From contig NZ_JGZI01000009.1 of NCBI RefSeq assembly GCF_000741705.1, positions 124,001 to 188,000 of the forward strand: a stretch of 64,000 nt of DNA, given 5' to 3'. Of the stretch, positions 18,145 through 29,847 are shown piece after piece. The translations under genes and the position numbers were made by a program. Source of the DNA: Bifidobacterium psychraerophilum (GTDB lineage: Bacteria; Actinomycetota; Actinomycetes; Actinomycetales; Bifidobacteriaceae). Under the pieces are notes generated by a model, which searched no databases, was not told the origin of the DNA, and saw only the letters and a program-made list of their open reading frames with translations. Position 1 is the stretch's first letter. Each line of letters opens with the position of its first letter.

Positions 18145-18173
18145 TTGACGACAAAAGCTAATTTGTGTAGCTT
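18145..18173 (+). promoter_or_regulatory. Promoter of the hydrolase-tetR operon, probably leaderless
   Basis: A -35 TTGACG (18145-18150), a 17-base spacer and a -10 TAGCTT (18168-18173) predict transcription starting at or next to the ATG at 18181. No ribosome site precedes that ATG, so the mRNA is probably leaderless. A near-palindrome TAGCTTATAGGCTA (18168-18181) covers the -10 and the start. A perfect 10-base inverted repeat (18153-18162 and 18187-18196) brackets both. Either may be the operator of the TetR protein encoded in the same operon. Confidence 0.5.
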
Positions 18174-18180
18174 ATAGGCT

Positions 18181-18990
18181 ATGACTATTAGCTTTTTGCC
18201 AATCGACAATGGACGTATCGCCGTGGATATCCACGGGGATGGACCGCTTGTCGTCTGTTCGCCGGCGATGGGGGATACACGTGATGCCTTCGATCCGCTC
18301 GCCCGGTATCTCATCGAACACGGATTCCGGGTTGCGCAGCTTGACTTGCGTGGTCACGGCGACAGCGATACCACTTTCCAGGATTATGGGGACGAGGCAA
18401 CGGCCTCCGATCTCCTTGCGGTCATAGAACGATACGGTGATGGACGGGCGTATGTGATAGGTGCGTCGATGAGCGCAGCGGCCACGGTAATCGCAGCGGG
18501 AATGCGTCCCGATGCCATTGCGGGGATAGTGCTTGTGGCCCCGTTCCTGAGAGGTGGAGGGGCCGTCTCAACAGCGGTACTGAGTTGTGTGCTCGCGCGT
18601 CCATGGGGTCCGATTGTCTGGAAGGCGTATTCGCGCAGGCTCTGGCCCGGACTCGGAGCTGGTGCCAAGGCGCGGGCGGCTCATGCGACCCAACTGCTTA
18701 CCAGGCCGGGACGGTGGCGGGCATTCGCCCGCACGGCACGAACCGATCACTCCGTTGTCGAGCCGTGGCTGTCGCAAGTGAGCACACCATCACTCATCGT
18801 TATGGGTGCTGCGGACCCCGACTGGAAAAGTCCCGATGATGAAGCACGATGGGCTGCGGAAAAGCTCGATAGCCAGATGATGTCGGTTCCAGGGGTAGGG
18901 CATGCACCGATGCTGGAATCGCCTGAATTGGTGTCAGCACGCATCACCGAATTTCTGGAGGGATTGCAACATGCCGCGCGCCGGTCTTAA
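18181..18990 (+). CDS. Alpha/beta-hydrolase
   Basis: A 269-residue alpha/beta-hydrolase without a signal peptide. The serine nucleophile lies in GASMSAAA near residue 98, an RGHGDSD motif near residue 60, an acid candidate in MGAADPDW, and the late histidine in GVGHAPM. Serine esterases, lactonases and C-C hydrolases share this layout, so the substrate is open. The gene overlaps the following tetR by 20 bases, and the pair forms a typical self-regulated unit for a small hydrophobic or ester compound. The ATG at 18181 is probably read from a leaderless mRNA. Confidence 0.82.
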   Translation: MTISFLPIDNGRIAVDIHGDGPLVVCSPAMGDTRDAFDPLARYLIEHGFRVAQLDLRGHGDSDTTFQDYGDEATASDLLAVIERYGDGRAYVIGASMSAAATVIAAGMRPDAIAGIVLVAPFLRGGGAVSTAVLSCVLARPWGPIVWKAYSRRLWPGLGAGAKARAAHATQLLTRPGRWRAFARTARTDHSVVEPWLSQVSTPSLIVMGAADPDWKSPDDEARWAAEKLDSQMMSVPGVGHAPMLESPELVSARITEFLEGLQHAARRS

Positions 18991-19534
18991 TGCAACGGTC
19001 ATTGTTGAGAAAGCCATCGAAATCATCGACAGCGAAGGGTTGGAACACCTCACGCTCGCGCGTTTGGCATCGGATTTCAATGTGGCGGCGCCGAGCCTGT
19101 ACAAGCATGTTCGTGGAACGCAGGCCTTAATGGATCAAGTCGCGACGCAGGCGACCCTTGATCTGGCCGAAGCGATCAACAAAGCCACCCGTGCCGAATA
19201 CGGGAAACAAGCGCTTGTGGCACTCTGCACTTCGTATCGGGAGTTCGCCCATCGTCGCCCGGGCTCATACCGGCTCACCCAGCGCGCGCGTGATTACCGG
19301 CCCTGGGACGAGGCGGCCAAGGAAGTGATCGCGGTCGTGGTCGCGGCTCTTCACGGCTACGGCATCGATGGCAACGACATCAGCCATATTCGATTCGCCA
19401 GGTCGGTACTGCATGGTTTCGTCACTCTCGAACTTGATGGTGGCTTCGCCTTGTCGTATCCGATAGATCAGAGTTTCGAACTGCTGATCGAGCAACTCGA
19501 TTCCTCATTCCAGGCGCTTCACATGAAAGCGTGA
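18971..19534 (+). CDS. TetR-family transcriptional regulator
   Basis: The protein has 187 residues from the ATG at 18971, which has GGAGGG about 9 bases upstream inside the end of the hydrolase gene. The helix-turn-helix is at residues about 25-48 (LTLARLASDFNVAAPSLYKHV), followed by a helical ligand-binding domain with a WHG-type C-terminus (LHGFVTLELDGGF). Translational coupling to the hydrolase suggests that it represses its own operon through the inverted repeats around 18153-18196. The inducer is unknown. Confidence 0.9.
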   Translation: MPRAGLNATVIVEKAIEIIDSEGLEHLTLARLASDFNVAAPSLYKHVRGTQALMDQVATQATLDLAEAINKATRAEYGKQALVALCTSYREFAHRRPGSYRLTQRARDYRPWDEAAKEVIAVVVAALHGYGIDGNDISHIRFARSVLHGFVTLELDGGFALSYPIDQSFELLIEQLDSSFQALHMKA

Positions 19535-19711
19535 ACGGCATCGGATGAACATCGGCATTCGGGCGGCAGGCAGCCCCACGCTCTGCCATGCCATATCCAT
19601 GCATCAGAGTCCCGGGGTCATCCACACCGGCGCATTCCGCATGGCTCGTCTGGGAATCCAAGGAGAACAAGGAGTGCCATCGCGATTCCGGCGATCTGGG
19701 TTGTCGATAGA

Positions 19712-20527
19712 ATGAGCGGCGTGCGTATTCTACTTCCACCTTCTGAAGGCAAAACCTTCCCAAGCGCTGGGCCGGCGCTGGAGCTTGGGCGTTTGTCATA
19801 TCCCGAACTCACCGAGGCACGACGTCAGGTGCTCGAAACGCTGATTGAAGTGTCCGGGAGGGATGACGCCGCGACGATCCTCAAGGTGGGCAAGCGTATC
19901 ATGCCCGAGGTCACGGCGCAGCGTGGAATCCTCGGCATGCCCTGTGCCCCTGCCCGGACGGTGTACAGCGGTGTGCTGTATCAGGCCGCGCGATTGCATG
20001 GCGGTGATGATGTGATGATCTTCTCCGGTCTTTTCGGCGTGACCACGTCCGAAGACTTCATTCCTGCGTATCGTCTGTCGATGAATACCACATTGCCGGG
20101 GATCGGCAGCCTCAAGGCATTCTGGCGACGTGAATTGGCGAAGGTGGAACTCTACCGAAGGAATTCCGGTCAAATGGGGCGAACCCCGGAGGGGGCACGT
20201 ACGGACGACTGCGGAGAGACCACGGTCGATATGCGCTCGGGAGCGTATCAGGTCACGACTCCGCATGGGCCATGGTGGGATCTGCGCGTCGTCGATTCGC
20301 GAGGCAAGGTCATCACTCATGCGGCCAAGCACTATCGGGGACTGCTGACACGGGCTCTACTCGATGCCCGGCGGTCGGAGCGGCAAGCGTGCGGCAGCAC
20401 ATCTGCCAGTGCTGACGAGCATAAAGCCTGTATCGATGTGGCGCGGATCGCACGCTCACTCGGTGATATCGAGGTCGCCGACGACGGGTCCCGTCATCAC
20501 ATCACGTTAAGGCTCCAGGAGGGTTGA
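19712..20527 (+). CDS. yaaA: YaaA-family (DUF328) peroxide-stress protein
   Basis: A 271-residue member of the YaaA/DUF328 family, recognised from the N-terminal LLPPSEGKT motif, YSGVLYQA, IFSGLFGV and YRLSM motifs, and the HAAKHYRGLLTRALL segment. E. coli YaaA binds DNA and limits iron-driven damage during peroxide stress. Its role in actinobacteria is less well defined. Residues about 150-175 (around QMGRTPEGARTDDCGE) look like a lineage-specific insertion. The upstream gap is 177 bases, so it is likely a single-gene unit. Confidence 0.85.
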   Translation: MSGVRILLPPSEGKTFPSAGPALELGRLSYPELTEARRQVLETLIEVSGRDDAATILKVGKRIMPEVTAQRGILGMPCAPARTVYSGVLYQAARLHGGDDVMIFSGLFGVTTSEDFIPAYRLSMNTTLPGIGSLKAFWRRELAKVELYRRNSGQMGRTPEGARTDDCGETTVDMRSGAYQVTTPHGPWWDLRVVDSRGKVITHAAKHYRGLLTRALLDARRSERQACGSTSASADEHKACIDVARIARSLGDIEVADDGSRHHITLRLQEG

Positions 20528-20691
20528 GGTACGGGCCTTACCCCGTCACGCGGCATTGTTCCGGCATCGCTGGCGCGGATCCGTTAGGGGCGTATCAAGC
20601 TTGACTCGCCTATGGGCGGCTGCCTTGTTGCAGTGAAGGAGATTCGCATGCCCGGCAGGATCGTGGAGCTCTTCCTCGACACCGAGGAAAC

Positions 20692-20724
20692 AAAAAAGGT
20701 TGAGATTCATAAAGAACCTCAACC
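20692..20724 (-). terminator. Rho-independent terminator of the initiator tRNA gene
   Basis: On the minus strand, GGTTGAG and CTCAACC (plus-strand 20718-20724 and 20699-20705) form a 7-bp stem with a 12-base loop, followed by six T residues. It lies immediately after the tRNA and is a standard intrinsic terminator. Confidence 0.8.
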
Positions 20725-20732
20725 CCAAACGG

Positions 20733-20806
20733 TAGCGGGGTCAGGATTTGAACCTGAGACCTCTGGGTTATGAGCCCAGCGAGCTACCGAACTGCTCCAC
20801 CCCGCG
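20733..20806 (-). tRNA. Initiator tRNA-fMet (anticodon CAT)
   Basis: The minus-strand sequence folds as a cloverleaf with acceptor arm CGCGGGG/CCCCGCT, anticodon loop CTCATAA and T-loop TTCAAAT. The unpaired first base (C1 opposite T72) and three consecutive G-C pairs at the foot of the anticodon stem mark it as the initiator type, not the elongator. The terminal CCA is not fully encoded (ACC then G), so it must be completed enzymatically. Confidence 0.95.
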
Positions 20807-21401
20807 TCGGCTGCCCTGCGGCAGCTCTATCTACTTTAGGGGCGAAGCTCAGAATGTCAAACCGGTGTGGCGCACTTTGCTGGCAGAGGAAGAACGGACG
20901 GCTCAGCAACAGTTACGGGGATGAATTCCATACGACATCTGGGTATGAAGAGGTCACAATGGATACCTGCGTGCGGCCGGGTGGTGTACACCACTGGACG
21001 ACATTCCCGGATAAGCCCGCCGTATCGACGAAACGCAGTCGTGGTGCGCAGTGTCACGGAAATGCGCTGAGGCATGGCCGCGGTCCCGAAAGTATTGCGA
21101 AATGTTTTCCGATATTGATGTGATTGCCATGTTTGCGACCTTGCAGCGTGCAGGAATATTCAGGAATAAGGGAATCCACGATCCCCGGATCCGACATTTC
21201 GCAGGCCACCGTCAGGCAACAGAGGCGGAACCAGGATCCGACACTCCCGGCCATCGCATTCCTGTCCCGGCACATGAAGCAGGCCTGGGTGAGGCCGCGT
21301 GAACCTTCGTTATGGCTATCACCCCTATCTGCAACCCCTCATAAGCACTGCTGATAGCGAGAGGCCTGTACAGTGCGGCGAAGCTTGCAATAATGGAGGG
21401 C
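20807..21401. other. 595-base intergenic stretch before metA
   Basis: No convincing gene was found. Open frames here lack ribosome sites and recognisable motifs. It contains a perfect 14-base palindrome GTGGTGTACACCAC (20981-20994) and two copies of GGATCCGACA about 40 bases apart near 21187 and 21231. I saw no SAM or T-box riboswitch consensus ahead of metA. Confidence 0.5.
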
Positions 21402-22460
21402 ATGCCTATCAATATTCCCAGTGGTTTGCCAGCACGTGCGATTCTCGATTCGGAGCGGATCTTCGCTCTGGAGCGTCCCGAAGCTGAACAGCAGGACCTG
21501 CGTCCGCTGAGACTGTTGATTCTGAATCTGATGCCCAAGAAAATCGAAACCGAAACCGAGCTGCTCCGCCTGATCTCCAAATCGCCGCTCCAGGTCGAGG
21601 TCGATTTCATGAAGATCACCAGCCATGAGGCCACGCATACCAGTCGTGACCACCTCCTGAAGTTCTACGAGCCTCTGAGCGAGGTCAAGGACAATTACTA
21701 TGACGGCTTCGTGGTCACCGGCGCGCCCGTTGAGCATCTGCCTTTCGAGGATGTCGATTACTGGGATGAATTCAAGGAGATACTCGATTGGGCGTCCTCA
21801 CACGCTTTCTCGACCTTGTATCTGTGCTGGGGCGCAATGGGTGCCCTCAACTATCGCTATGGCGTGCGCAAGCATGTGCTCGACCAGAAGATATTCGGTG
21901 TGTTCCCCCAGTACCTTCAGGATGAATACTGCTTCATCACCAACGGCTTCGATGAGATCATCCTGCAACCGCATTCTCGCCTCGCCTCGATGGATGAGGA
22001 CGATATCGCCGCGAATCCGGAGCTTCAGGTCCTCACCTGGGGGGAGGAATCCGGACCCGGTCTGATCGCGACCCGGGACTTCTCCGAGATATTCGCCCTT
22101 GGGCACTGGGAATACGGGAAGTACACCCTTGCCAACGAATATGCGAGGGATATCAGCAAAGGCATGACCAACGTGCCCTTCCCGAAGAACTATTACCCGC
22201 ATGACGATCCGAAGCAGGAGCCCCTGTTCGCATGGCGGGCCCATGCCAACCTGCTCTGGCGCAACTGGCTGAATTGGGTCTATCAAACCACGCCCTACGA
22301 TTTGCGCCTGGTGCCGGAGCTCAGGGCCAATAAGCGCCTGGGCACCGACCGGTCGATTCGTCACGCCCCGGGTAGCCCGCGGCAAGATGGATACACCATA
22401 TTCAACAAAGACGGGTATGGTGTGATTCAGAACGTGCGGGGTACGAACGAAACAGCATGA
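21402..22460 (+). CDS. metA: Homoserine O-acetyltransferase, MetA family
   Basis: This 352-residue enzyme (ATG at 21402, placed just after GGAGG) acylates homoserine for methionine synthesis. The catalytic residues are in place: Cys142 in YLCWGAMGAL, His235 and Glu237 in LGHWEYGKY. Residue 111 is glutamate (VTGAPVEHL). In characterised MetA proteins Glu111 goes with acetyl-CoA use and glycine with succinyl-CoA use. The product is therefore predicted to be O-acetylhomoserine despite the usual succinyltransferase label. It stands alone, upstream of the ATP synthase operon, and shares no promoter with hom/thrB at 50290-52724. Confidence 0.93.
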   Translation: MPINIPSGLPARAILDSERIFALERPEAEQQDLRPLRLLILNLMPKKIETETELLRLISKSPLQVEVDFMKITSHEATHTSRDHLLKFYEPLSEVKDNYYDGFVVTGAPVEHLPFEDVDYWDEFKEILDWASSHAFSTLYLCWGAMGALNYRYGVRKHVLDQKIFGVFPQYLQDEYCFITNGFDEIILQPHSRLASMDEDDIAANPELQVLTWGEESGPGLIATRDFSEIFALGHWEYGKYTLANEYARDISKGMTNVPFPKNYYPHDDPKQEPLFAWRAHANLLWRNWLNWVYQTTPYDLRLVPELRANKRLGTDRSIRHAPGSPRQDGYTIFNKDGYGVIQNVRGTNETA

Positions 22461-22714
22461 TTCCGGGCCAGAGGGCGACAGATGGTGCAAAACGCCGTCG
22501 AAGCCTTGCAGCACAGGGGTTTAGGGGTCATGTCCAGTTTCGCAAGTAGACCATTCACTAGCCATTCGGAGCAGAGTGTCGGCGTTAGCGGGATTCGCTT
22601 CCCAACGGTGCTGACGGGCTGTCCCGTGGGTGATGTGAAGAAACCTTCGCGTCACAATGTCATCGATTACCGGCGTTATATTTAATGCTGGTCGGGAAAA
22701 GCAGGAGGCGTTAG

Positions 22715-23527
22715 ATGGCGGGTTTCTACAGTGCGCAAACGCTGGTAGCCGCTTCGAATAAGCCGGATTATCCGACTATCCAAGACTTCCTTCCTCCGGA
22801 GATCCTGTTCCAAGGAACTCCTTTCGCGATTAATCGCATCATTCTGGTACGCATCATCGCAACCGTGGTGCTGCTGCTCGTCCTCGGCATCACCGCTTCG
22901 CGTGCGAAGCTCGTTCCGGGAAGATGGCAGTCCGCAGTCGAGTGGGTGCTTGATTTCGTCAAGAACAGCATCGTCTACGAGGTCATGGGGGAGTTGCGCG
23001 GCAAGCGTTACGTGCCGATGATCACCACGGTGTTCATGACGATCGCAGTATTCAATCTTTGCGGTGAGATTTCCGGATTGAATATCGCGGCCACGGCGAC
23101 CATAACGATGCCTCTGGTATTCGCAATATGGACCTTCGGCCAATATTGGGGTGCTGCTATTCGTGAGAAGGGTCTCGGGACCTATCTCAAAGAGGAATTA
23201 ATCCCTGAAGGCGTGCCGGCTCCTGTGCTGATTCTTGTAGCACCGATGAATCTTCTTGAGATTCTCATCATTCGACCGCTCTCACTCACCATCCGACTCT
23301 TCGCCAACATGATGGCAGGGCACATCGTGCTCGCCTTGTGCCTGGCCACCACGCAGTTCTTCCTCTTTGAGGTTGCGAACAAAGCGATGGTGCCCCTTGG
23401 CGGTCTGATGTTTGTAGCCGGTTTCGCGATGACGCTGTTCGAAATGTTCATCGCATGCCTGCAGGCATTCATCTTCGCAATTCTTTCCACTGTATATATC
23501 AACCTCAGTTACCCGGAGAATGACTAG
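22715..23527 (+). CDS. atpB: ATP synthase F0 subunit a
   Basis: A 270-residue membrane protein with about six hydrophobic segments. The helix that forms the proton half-channels against the c-ring contains the essential arginine in PLSLTIRLFANMMAGH. The ATG at 22715 follows GGAGG. It is the first gene of an eight-gene plus-strand operon. No atpI gene precedes it. In bifidobacteria the complex mainly hydrolyses ATP to pump protons out, supporting acid tolerance, rather than making ATP by respiration. Confidence 0.97.
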   Translation: MAGFYSAQTLVAASNKPDYPTIQDFLPPEILFQGTPFAINRIILVRIIATVVLLLVLGITASRAKLVPGRWQSAVEWVLDFVKNSIVYEVMGELRGKRYVPMITTVFMTIAVFNLCGEISGLNIAATATITMPLVFAIWTFGQYWGAAIREKGLGTYLKEELIPEGVPAPVLILVAPMNLLEILIIRPLSLTIRLFANMMAGHIVLALCLATTQFFLFEVANKAMVPLGGLMFVAGFAMTLFEMFIACLQAFIFAILSTVYINLSYPEND

Positions 23528-23570
23528 ACTTCGGATAGCCACCGGTTTTTCGACGTATCGAGTTCGATAA

Positions 23571-23822
<252 letters not shown>

Positions 23823-23872
23823 GCGACAGAACGAATGGTCAGCAACTGGATATGTGAAAGGAGGGTGACGAA

Positions 23873-24403
23873 GTGACTATTGCAGCAGCAAGTGGGATTT
23901 CCCTGTTCATACCGCAGACTTACGATATCGTGTGGTCGCTGATAATCCTGGTGATTATCGCGGTATTTTTCTACAAGTTCTTCTTACCCAAGTTCCAGGC
24001 GATTTTTGATGAGCGCGCCGCCAAGATCGAGGGCGGTATGGCCAAGGCCGAAAAGGCTCAGCAAGAGGCGGAGACCGCGAAGAAGAAGTATGAGGACCAG
24101 CTCAGTGAGGCCCGCGTCGCAGCTTCCAAGATTCGTGATGATGCCAGGGCCGAGGCCTCGCACATCATCTCGGATGCACGCAGTCGGGCCGAAACCGATG
24201 CCACGCAGATCACCGCCAATGCCCAGCGTTCAATCGAATCGCAACAGCAGCAGGCTTTGGTGAGCCTTCGTGGTGAGGTCGGGGCTTTGGCGACCGCGCT
24301 TGCCGGCAAGATCCTCGGATCGAAGCTGGAAAGCAGCGATGTGCAGAAATCCATGATCGACACGATGATCGAGCAACTCAATGATGGTAAGAAAGAGCGT
24401 TAA
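23873..24403 (+). CDS. atpF: ATP synthase F0 subunit b
   Basis: The 176-residue protein has one N-terminal membrane helix (residues about 20-40) and a long charged, alanine-rich coiled coil. This is the stator stalk that links F0 to F1. It starts at a GTG preceded by AGGAGGGTGACG. The amphipathic repeat pattern (AKAEKAQQEAETAKKKYEDQ) is typical of the family. Confidence 0.96.
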   Translation: MTIAAASGISLFIPQTYDIVWSLIILVIIAVFFYKFFLPKFQAIFDERAAKIEGGMAKAEKAQQEAETAKKKYEDQLSEARVAASKIRDDARAEASHIISDARSRAETDATQITANAQRSIESQQQQALVSLRGEVGALATALAGKILGSKLESSDVQKSMIDTMIEQLNDGKKER

Positions 24404-24445
24404 CGGACCTGTCAGGGTTCGCTGCATTCTGCTAGAGGAGGTGAC

Positions 24446-25276
24446 ATGCGAGGAGAAACATCGCTGAACTCCGACCGGTGTGCCCGGGAGAAGTTCGCGC
24501 CCGCATTGCGTGAGGCGAATGTGCAGGCAGGTGTCGTTTCGAGCGAATTGTTCGACTTCGCCAACCTGCTCGACTCCAATCCGCGTTTGGAGCGGGCGCT
24601 CACTGATCCTTCGCGTCCGGCAGAGGATAAGAAAAAGCTCGTCGACCAACTCCTGGAGCAGTCGGGGGCTTTGCCCCTGACCAGGCAGATCCTTGAGGAC
24701 ATTGCACAGAGGGCGTGGAGCAAGGTCGATCACATCGCGAATGCCGTTGAGGATATCGCCGTGGACGCGACCCTGTATTACGCAGACGTCAAGTCGGTAA
24801 CGGCGACGGTGGCGATCGAGCTTGCAATGATTCACTCGGCCTTCCTCAATATGCCCCAGGTCCGTTCCAGACTTTCGGATACCCAGGTCGATGCCGAGAC
24901 GAGAATCGCCTTCCTCAAGCAACTGCTTGAGGGGCAGCGTCTCAACCCCCTGACGGTGATTCTTGCCGAGCACGCGACCAGGGATCTGCGCAACAGGCGT
25001 TTCCTCTCCACCCTGTCATGGCTGATCAATCAGATCTCAAGCCATATGGGTGAACAGGTGGTGACCGTCGTGTCCGCGGTTCCTCTGACCCGTGAGCAGT
25101 TCAGCGGGATCATTGCCGCGTATTCGGCAAAGCTCGGGAAACCGGTGCATATCAACTCGGTGGTGGATCCGAAGGTCCTTGGAGGCCTGAGAATCCAGTT
25201 CGGAGCTGAGGTGCATGACAATACGGTTGTGGCACAGCTGCAGCAGTTGCGTCGCAAAGTCGGAGTGGGCGAGTGA
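24446..25276 (+). CDS. atpH: ATP synthase F1 subunit delta
   Basis: At 276 residues this is the long actinobacterial form of the delta subunit; many bacteria have about 180 residues. The C-terminal signature is present near [22 protein letters not shown]. The start ATG follows AGAGGAGGTGAC. Delta caps the stator stalk on the F1 head. It lies 42 bases after atpF. Confidence 0.95.
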   Translation: MRGETSLNSDRCAREKFAPALREANVQAGVVSSELFDFANLLDSNPRLERALTDPSRPAEDKKKLVDQLLEQSGALPLTRQILEDIAQRAWSKVDHIANAVEDIAVDATLYYADVKSVTATVAIELAMIHSAFLNMPQVRSRLSDTQVDAETRIAFLKQLLEGQRLNPLTVILAEHATRDLRNRRFLSTLSWLINQISSHMGEQVVTVVSAVPLTREQFSGIIAAYSAKLGKPVHINSVVDPKVLGGLRIQFGAEVHDNTVVAQLQQLRRKVGVGE

Positions 25277-25322
25277 CGCTCGTGCGAAAGACTTACAAAC
25301 AGTACAAGAAAAAGGAGTGATC

Positions 25323-26954
25323 ATGGCGGAACTTACCATTGATCCTGCCACGATACGCAAGGCGCTCGATAACTTCGTCGAGTCGTACGAGCCATCCGAG
25401 ACACCGACCCAGGAGGTTGGCTATGTCAGGACGGCGGGTGACGGCATTGCGCATGTGGAGGGGTTGCCTGGCTGCATGGCCAATGAGTTGCTGACCTTTG
25501 AGAACGGCACCCTGGGCTTGGCCTTCAATCTTGATGCCCGCGAAATCGGTGTGGTTATCCTCGGCAATTTCGCAGGAATCGAAGAAGGGCAAGAGGTACG
25601 ACGTACCGGCGAGGTGCTTTCGGTCCCCGTGGGAGACGGATACCTGGGACGCACGGTGAACCCCCTGGGCGCGCCGATCGACGGACTTGGTGACATCAAA
25701 AGCGAAGGCCGCCGCATACTTGAGGCTCAGGCTCCCGATGTGATGCATCGTCACCCGGTCGACGAGCCGATGTCAACCGGTATCAAGGCCATCGACGCCA
25801 TGACGCCTATCGGCCGTGGCCAGCGTCAGCTCATCATCGGTGATCGCCAGACCGGAAAAACCGCCCTGGCCATCGATACGATCATCAACCAGAAGCAGAA
25901 CTGGGCATCAGGCGATCCCAAGAAGCAGGTTCGCTGCATCTACGTCGCCATCGGGCAGAAGGGATCGACCATCGCTTCGGTGCGTTCCTCACTCGAGGAT
26001 GCCGGAGCCATGGAATACACCACGATCGTGGCTTCACCGGCTTCCGATTCCGCCGGTTTCAAGTACATCGCACCGTATACCGGTTCGGCGATCGGCCAGC
26101 ACTGGATGTACAACGGCAAGCACGTTCTGATCGTGTTCGATGATTTGAGCAAACAGGCCGAGGCCTACCGCTCGATTTCCCTGCTGCTGCGTCGTCCGCC
26201 GGGGCGTGAGGCGTACCCAGGTGACGTCTTCTACTTGCACTCCCGTTTGCTGGAACGCTGCGCCAAGCTTTCCGACGGTCTGGGCGGTGGATCGATGACC
26301 GGACTGCCGATCATCGAGACGAAGGCCAATGATGTTTCGGCCTACATCCCAACCAACGTCATCTCGATCACCGATGGTCAGATCTTCCTGCAGTCGGATC
26401 TGTTCAACGCGAATCAGCGTCCCGCCGTGGACGTCGGCATCTCGGTCTCCCGAGTCGGTGGCGCCGCGCAGACCAAGGCCCTGAAGAAGGTTTCGGGTAC
26501 GTTGAAGATCTCCCTGGCCCAATACCGCTCATTGGAGTCCTTCGCCATGTTCGCGTCCGATCTGGATGCCGCTTCGAAGGCCCAGCTGACACGTGGAGCA
26601 AGGTTGACCGAGCTGCTCAAGCAGGCCCAGTTCACGCCCTACCCGATGGAACAGGAAGTGGTTTCGGTCTGGATCGGCACGCACGGCAAAATCGATGACC
26701 TCGATCTCAAGGATGTGCTGCCCTTCGAGAGGGGTCTGATGGACTATCTCGATCACAACACCGACATCCTCAAGACGATCCGCGACACCGAGGACTTCAC
26801 CGCTGACACGGAGAAGGCCCTTGAAGCAGCGGTCGAGGAGTTCCGCGGTACCTTCGTCACCCACTCCGGTTCTCCTTTGGAGGGTGCGAAGAAGAACAAC
26901 GAGGCTGGTCCCGCTCCTATCGAGCAGGAGCGGATCGTGGCGGGGGCGAAATAA
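25323..26954 (+). CDS. atpA: ATP synthase F1 subunit alpha
   Basis: A 543-residue non-catalytic nucleotide-binding subunit. The Walker A loop is GDRQTGKTA near residue 175, followed by the ATPase alpha/beta signature region ([14 protein letters not shown]). The start is the ATG at 25323, directly after AAAAAGGAGTGATC. An in-frame ATG at 25215 would overlap atpH and lacks a ribosome site. The subunit alternates with beta in the F1 hexamer. Confidence 0.97.
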   Translation: MAELTIDPATIRKALDNFVESYEPSETPTQEVGYVRTAGDGIAHVEGLPGCMANELLTFENGTLGLAFNLDAREIGVVILGNFAGIEEGQEVRRTGEVLSVPVGDGYLGRTVNPLGAPIDGLGDIKSEGRRILEAQAPDVMHRHPVDEPMSTGIKAIDAMTPIGRGQRQLIIGDRQTGKTALAIDTIINQKQNWASGDPKKQVRCIYVAIGQKGSTIASVRSSLEDAGAMEYTTIVASPASDSAGFKYIAPYTGSAIGQHWMYNGKHVLIVFDDLSKQAEAYRSISLLLRRPPGREAYPGDVFYLHSRLLERCAKLSDGLGGGSMTGLPIIETKANDVSAYIPTNVISITDGQIFLQSDLFNANQRPAVDVGISVSRVGGAAQTKALKKVSGTLKISLAQYRSLESFAMFASDLDAASKAQLTRGARLTELLKQAQFTPYPMEQEVVSVWIGTHGKIDDLDLKDVLPFERGLMDYLDHNTDILKTIRDTEDFTADTEKALEAAVEEFRGTFVTHSGSPLEGAKKNNEAGPAPIEQERIVAGAK

Positions 26955-26957
26955 CTT

Positions 26958-29385
<2,428 letters not shown>

Positions 29386-29386
<1 letters not shown>

Positions 29387-29679
29387 TGGCCGGCCAAGAA
29401 CAGTCCACGATGCAGGTCAACATCGTCGCCTCCGATCGTCCGGTGTGGTCAGGAACCGCCAGGTCCGTGACCATACCGGCCTCTGAAGGCGGCATGGGGA
29501 TACTGCCGGATCACGAGCCTGTGTTGACTGTCATCCGCGAAGGCACCGTCACGGTCACCGAAGCGGAGGGCACGCAGCACGCCTTCCAGGTCAATGACGG
29601 CTTCATCGCATTCGACTCGAATAAGCTGACCGTCGCCGTCGAGCGCGGCTCACAGGTGGATGAAGGTCAGCATGAGTGA
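29386..29679 (+). CDS. atpC: ATP synthase F1 subunit epsilon
   Basis: The 97-residue epsilon subunit starts at the ATG overlapping the atpD stop. It is the short form: the beta-sandwich (SVTIPASEGGMGILPDHEPVLT) is complete, but the C-terminal helical pair that inhibits ATP hydrolysis in longer homologues is absent. That fits an enzyme used mainly as a proton-pumping ATPase. It is the last gene of the operon and is followed by a hairpin. Confidence 0.95.
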
Positions 29680-29687
29680 TTGATATC

Positions 29688-29717
29688 CGGATCCCGGCAC
29701 TCAGGTGACGGGATCCG
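29688..29717 (+). terminator. Hairpin after the ATP synthase operon
   Basis: CGGATCCCG (29688-29696) and CGGGATCCG (29709-29717) form a perfect 9-bp stem with a 12-base loop, 8 bases beyond the atpC stop. There is no T-run, as is common for actinobacterial terminators. Confidence 0.6.
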
Positions 29718-29847
29718 AAGTCAATACGCGCATACGGGGTGCCGGAGCGCGGGTATCAGCCGATTTCGGCGTGTTGCCCGGGCCCCGGCACTTTTCTCTT
29801 TCATCACGGCTGTGTCATGAGCCATGCTTCGCGCTATGGTGTCTCTC

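Noticed and set aside
21060-21400. SAM riboswitch or T-box leader before metA
   Set aside because: I looked for the conserved cores of SAM riboswitches and the T-box bulge and found neither.
22461-22714. An atpI gene ahead of atpB
   Set aside because: The open frames here are short, lack membrane segments and do not resemble AtpI.
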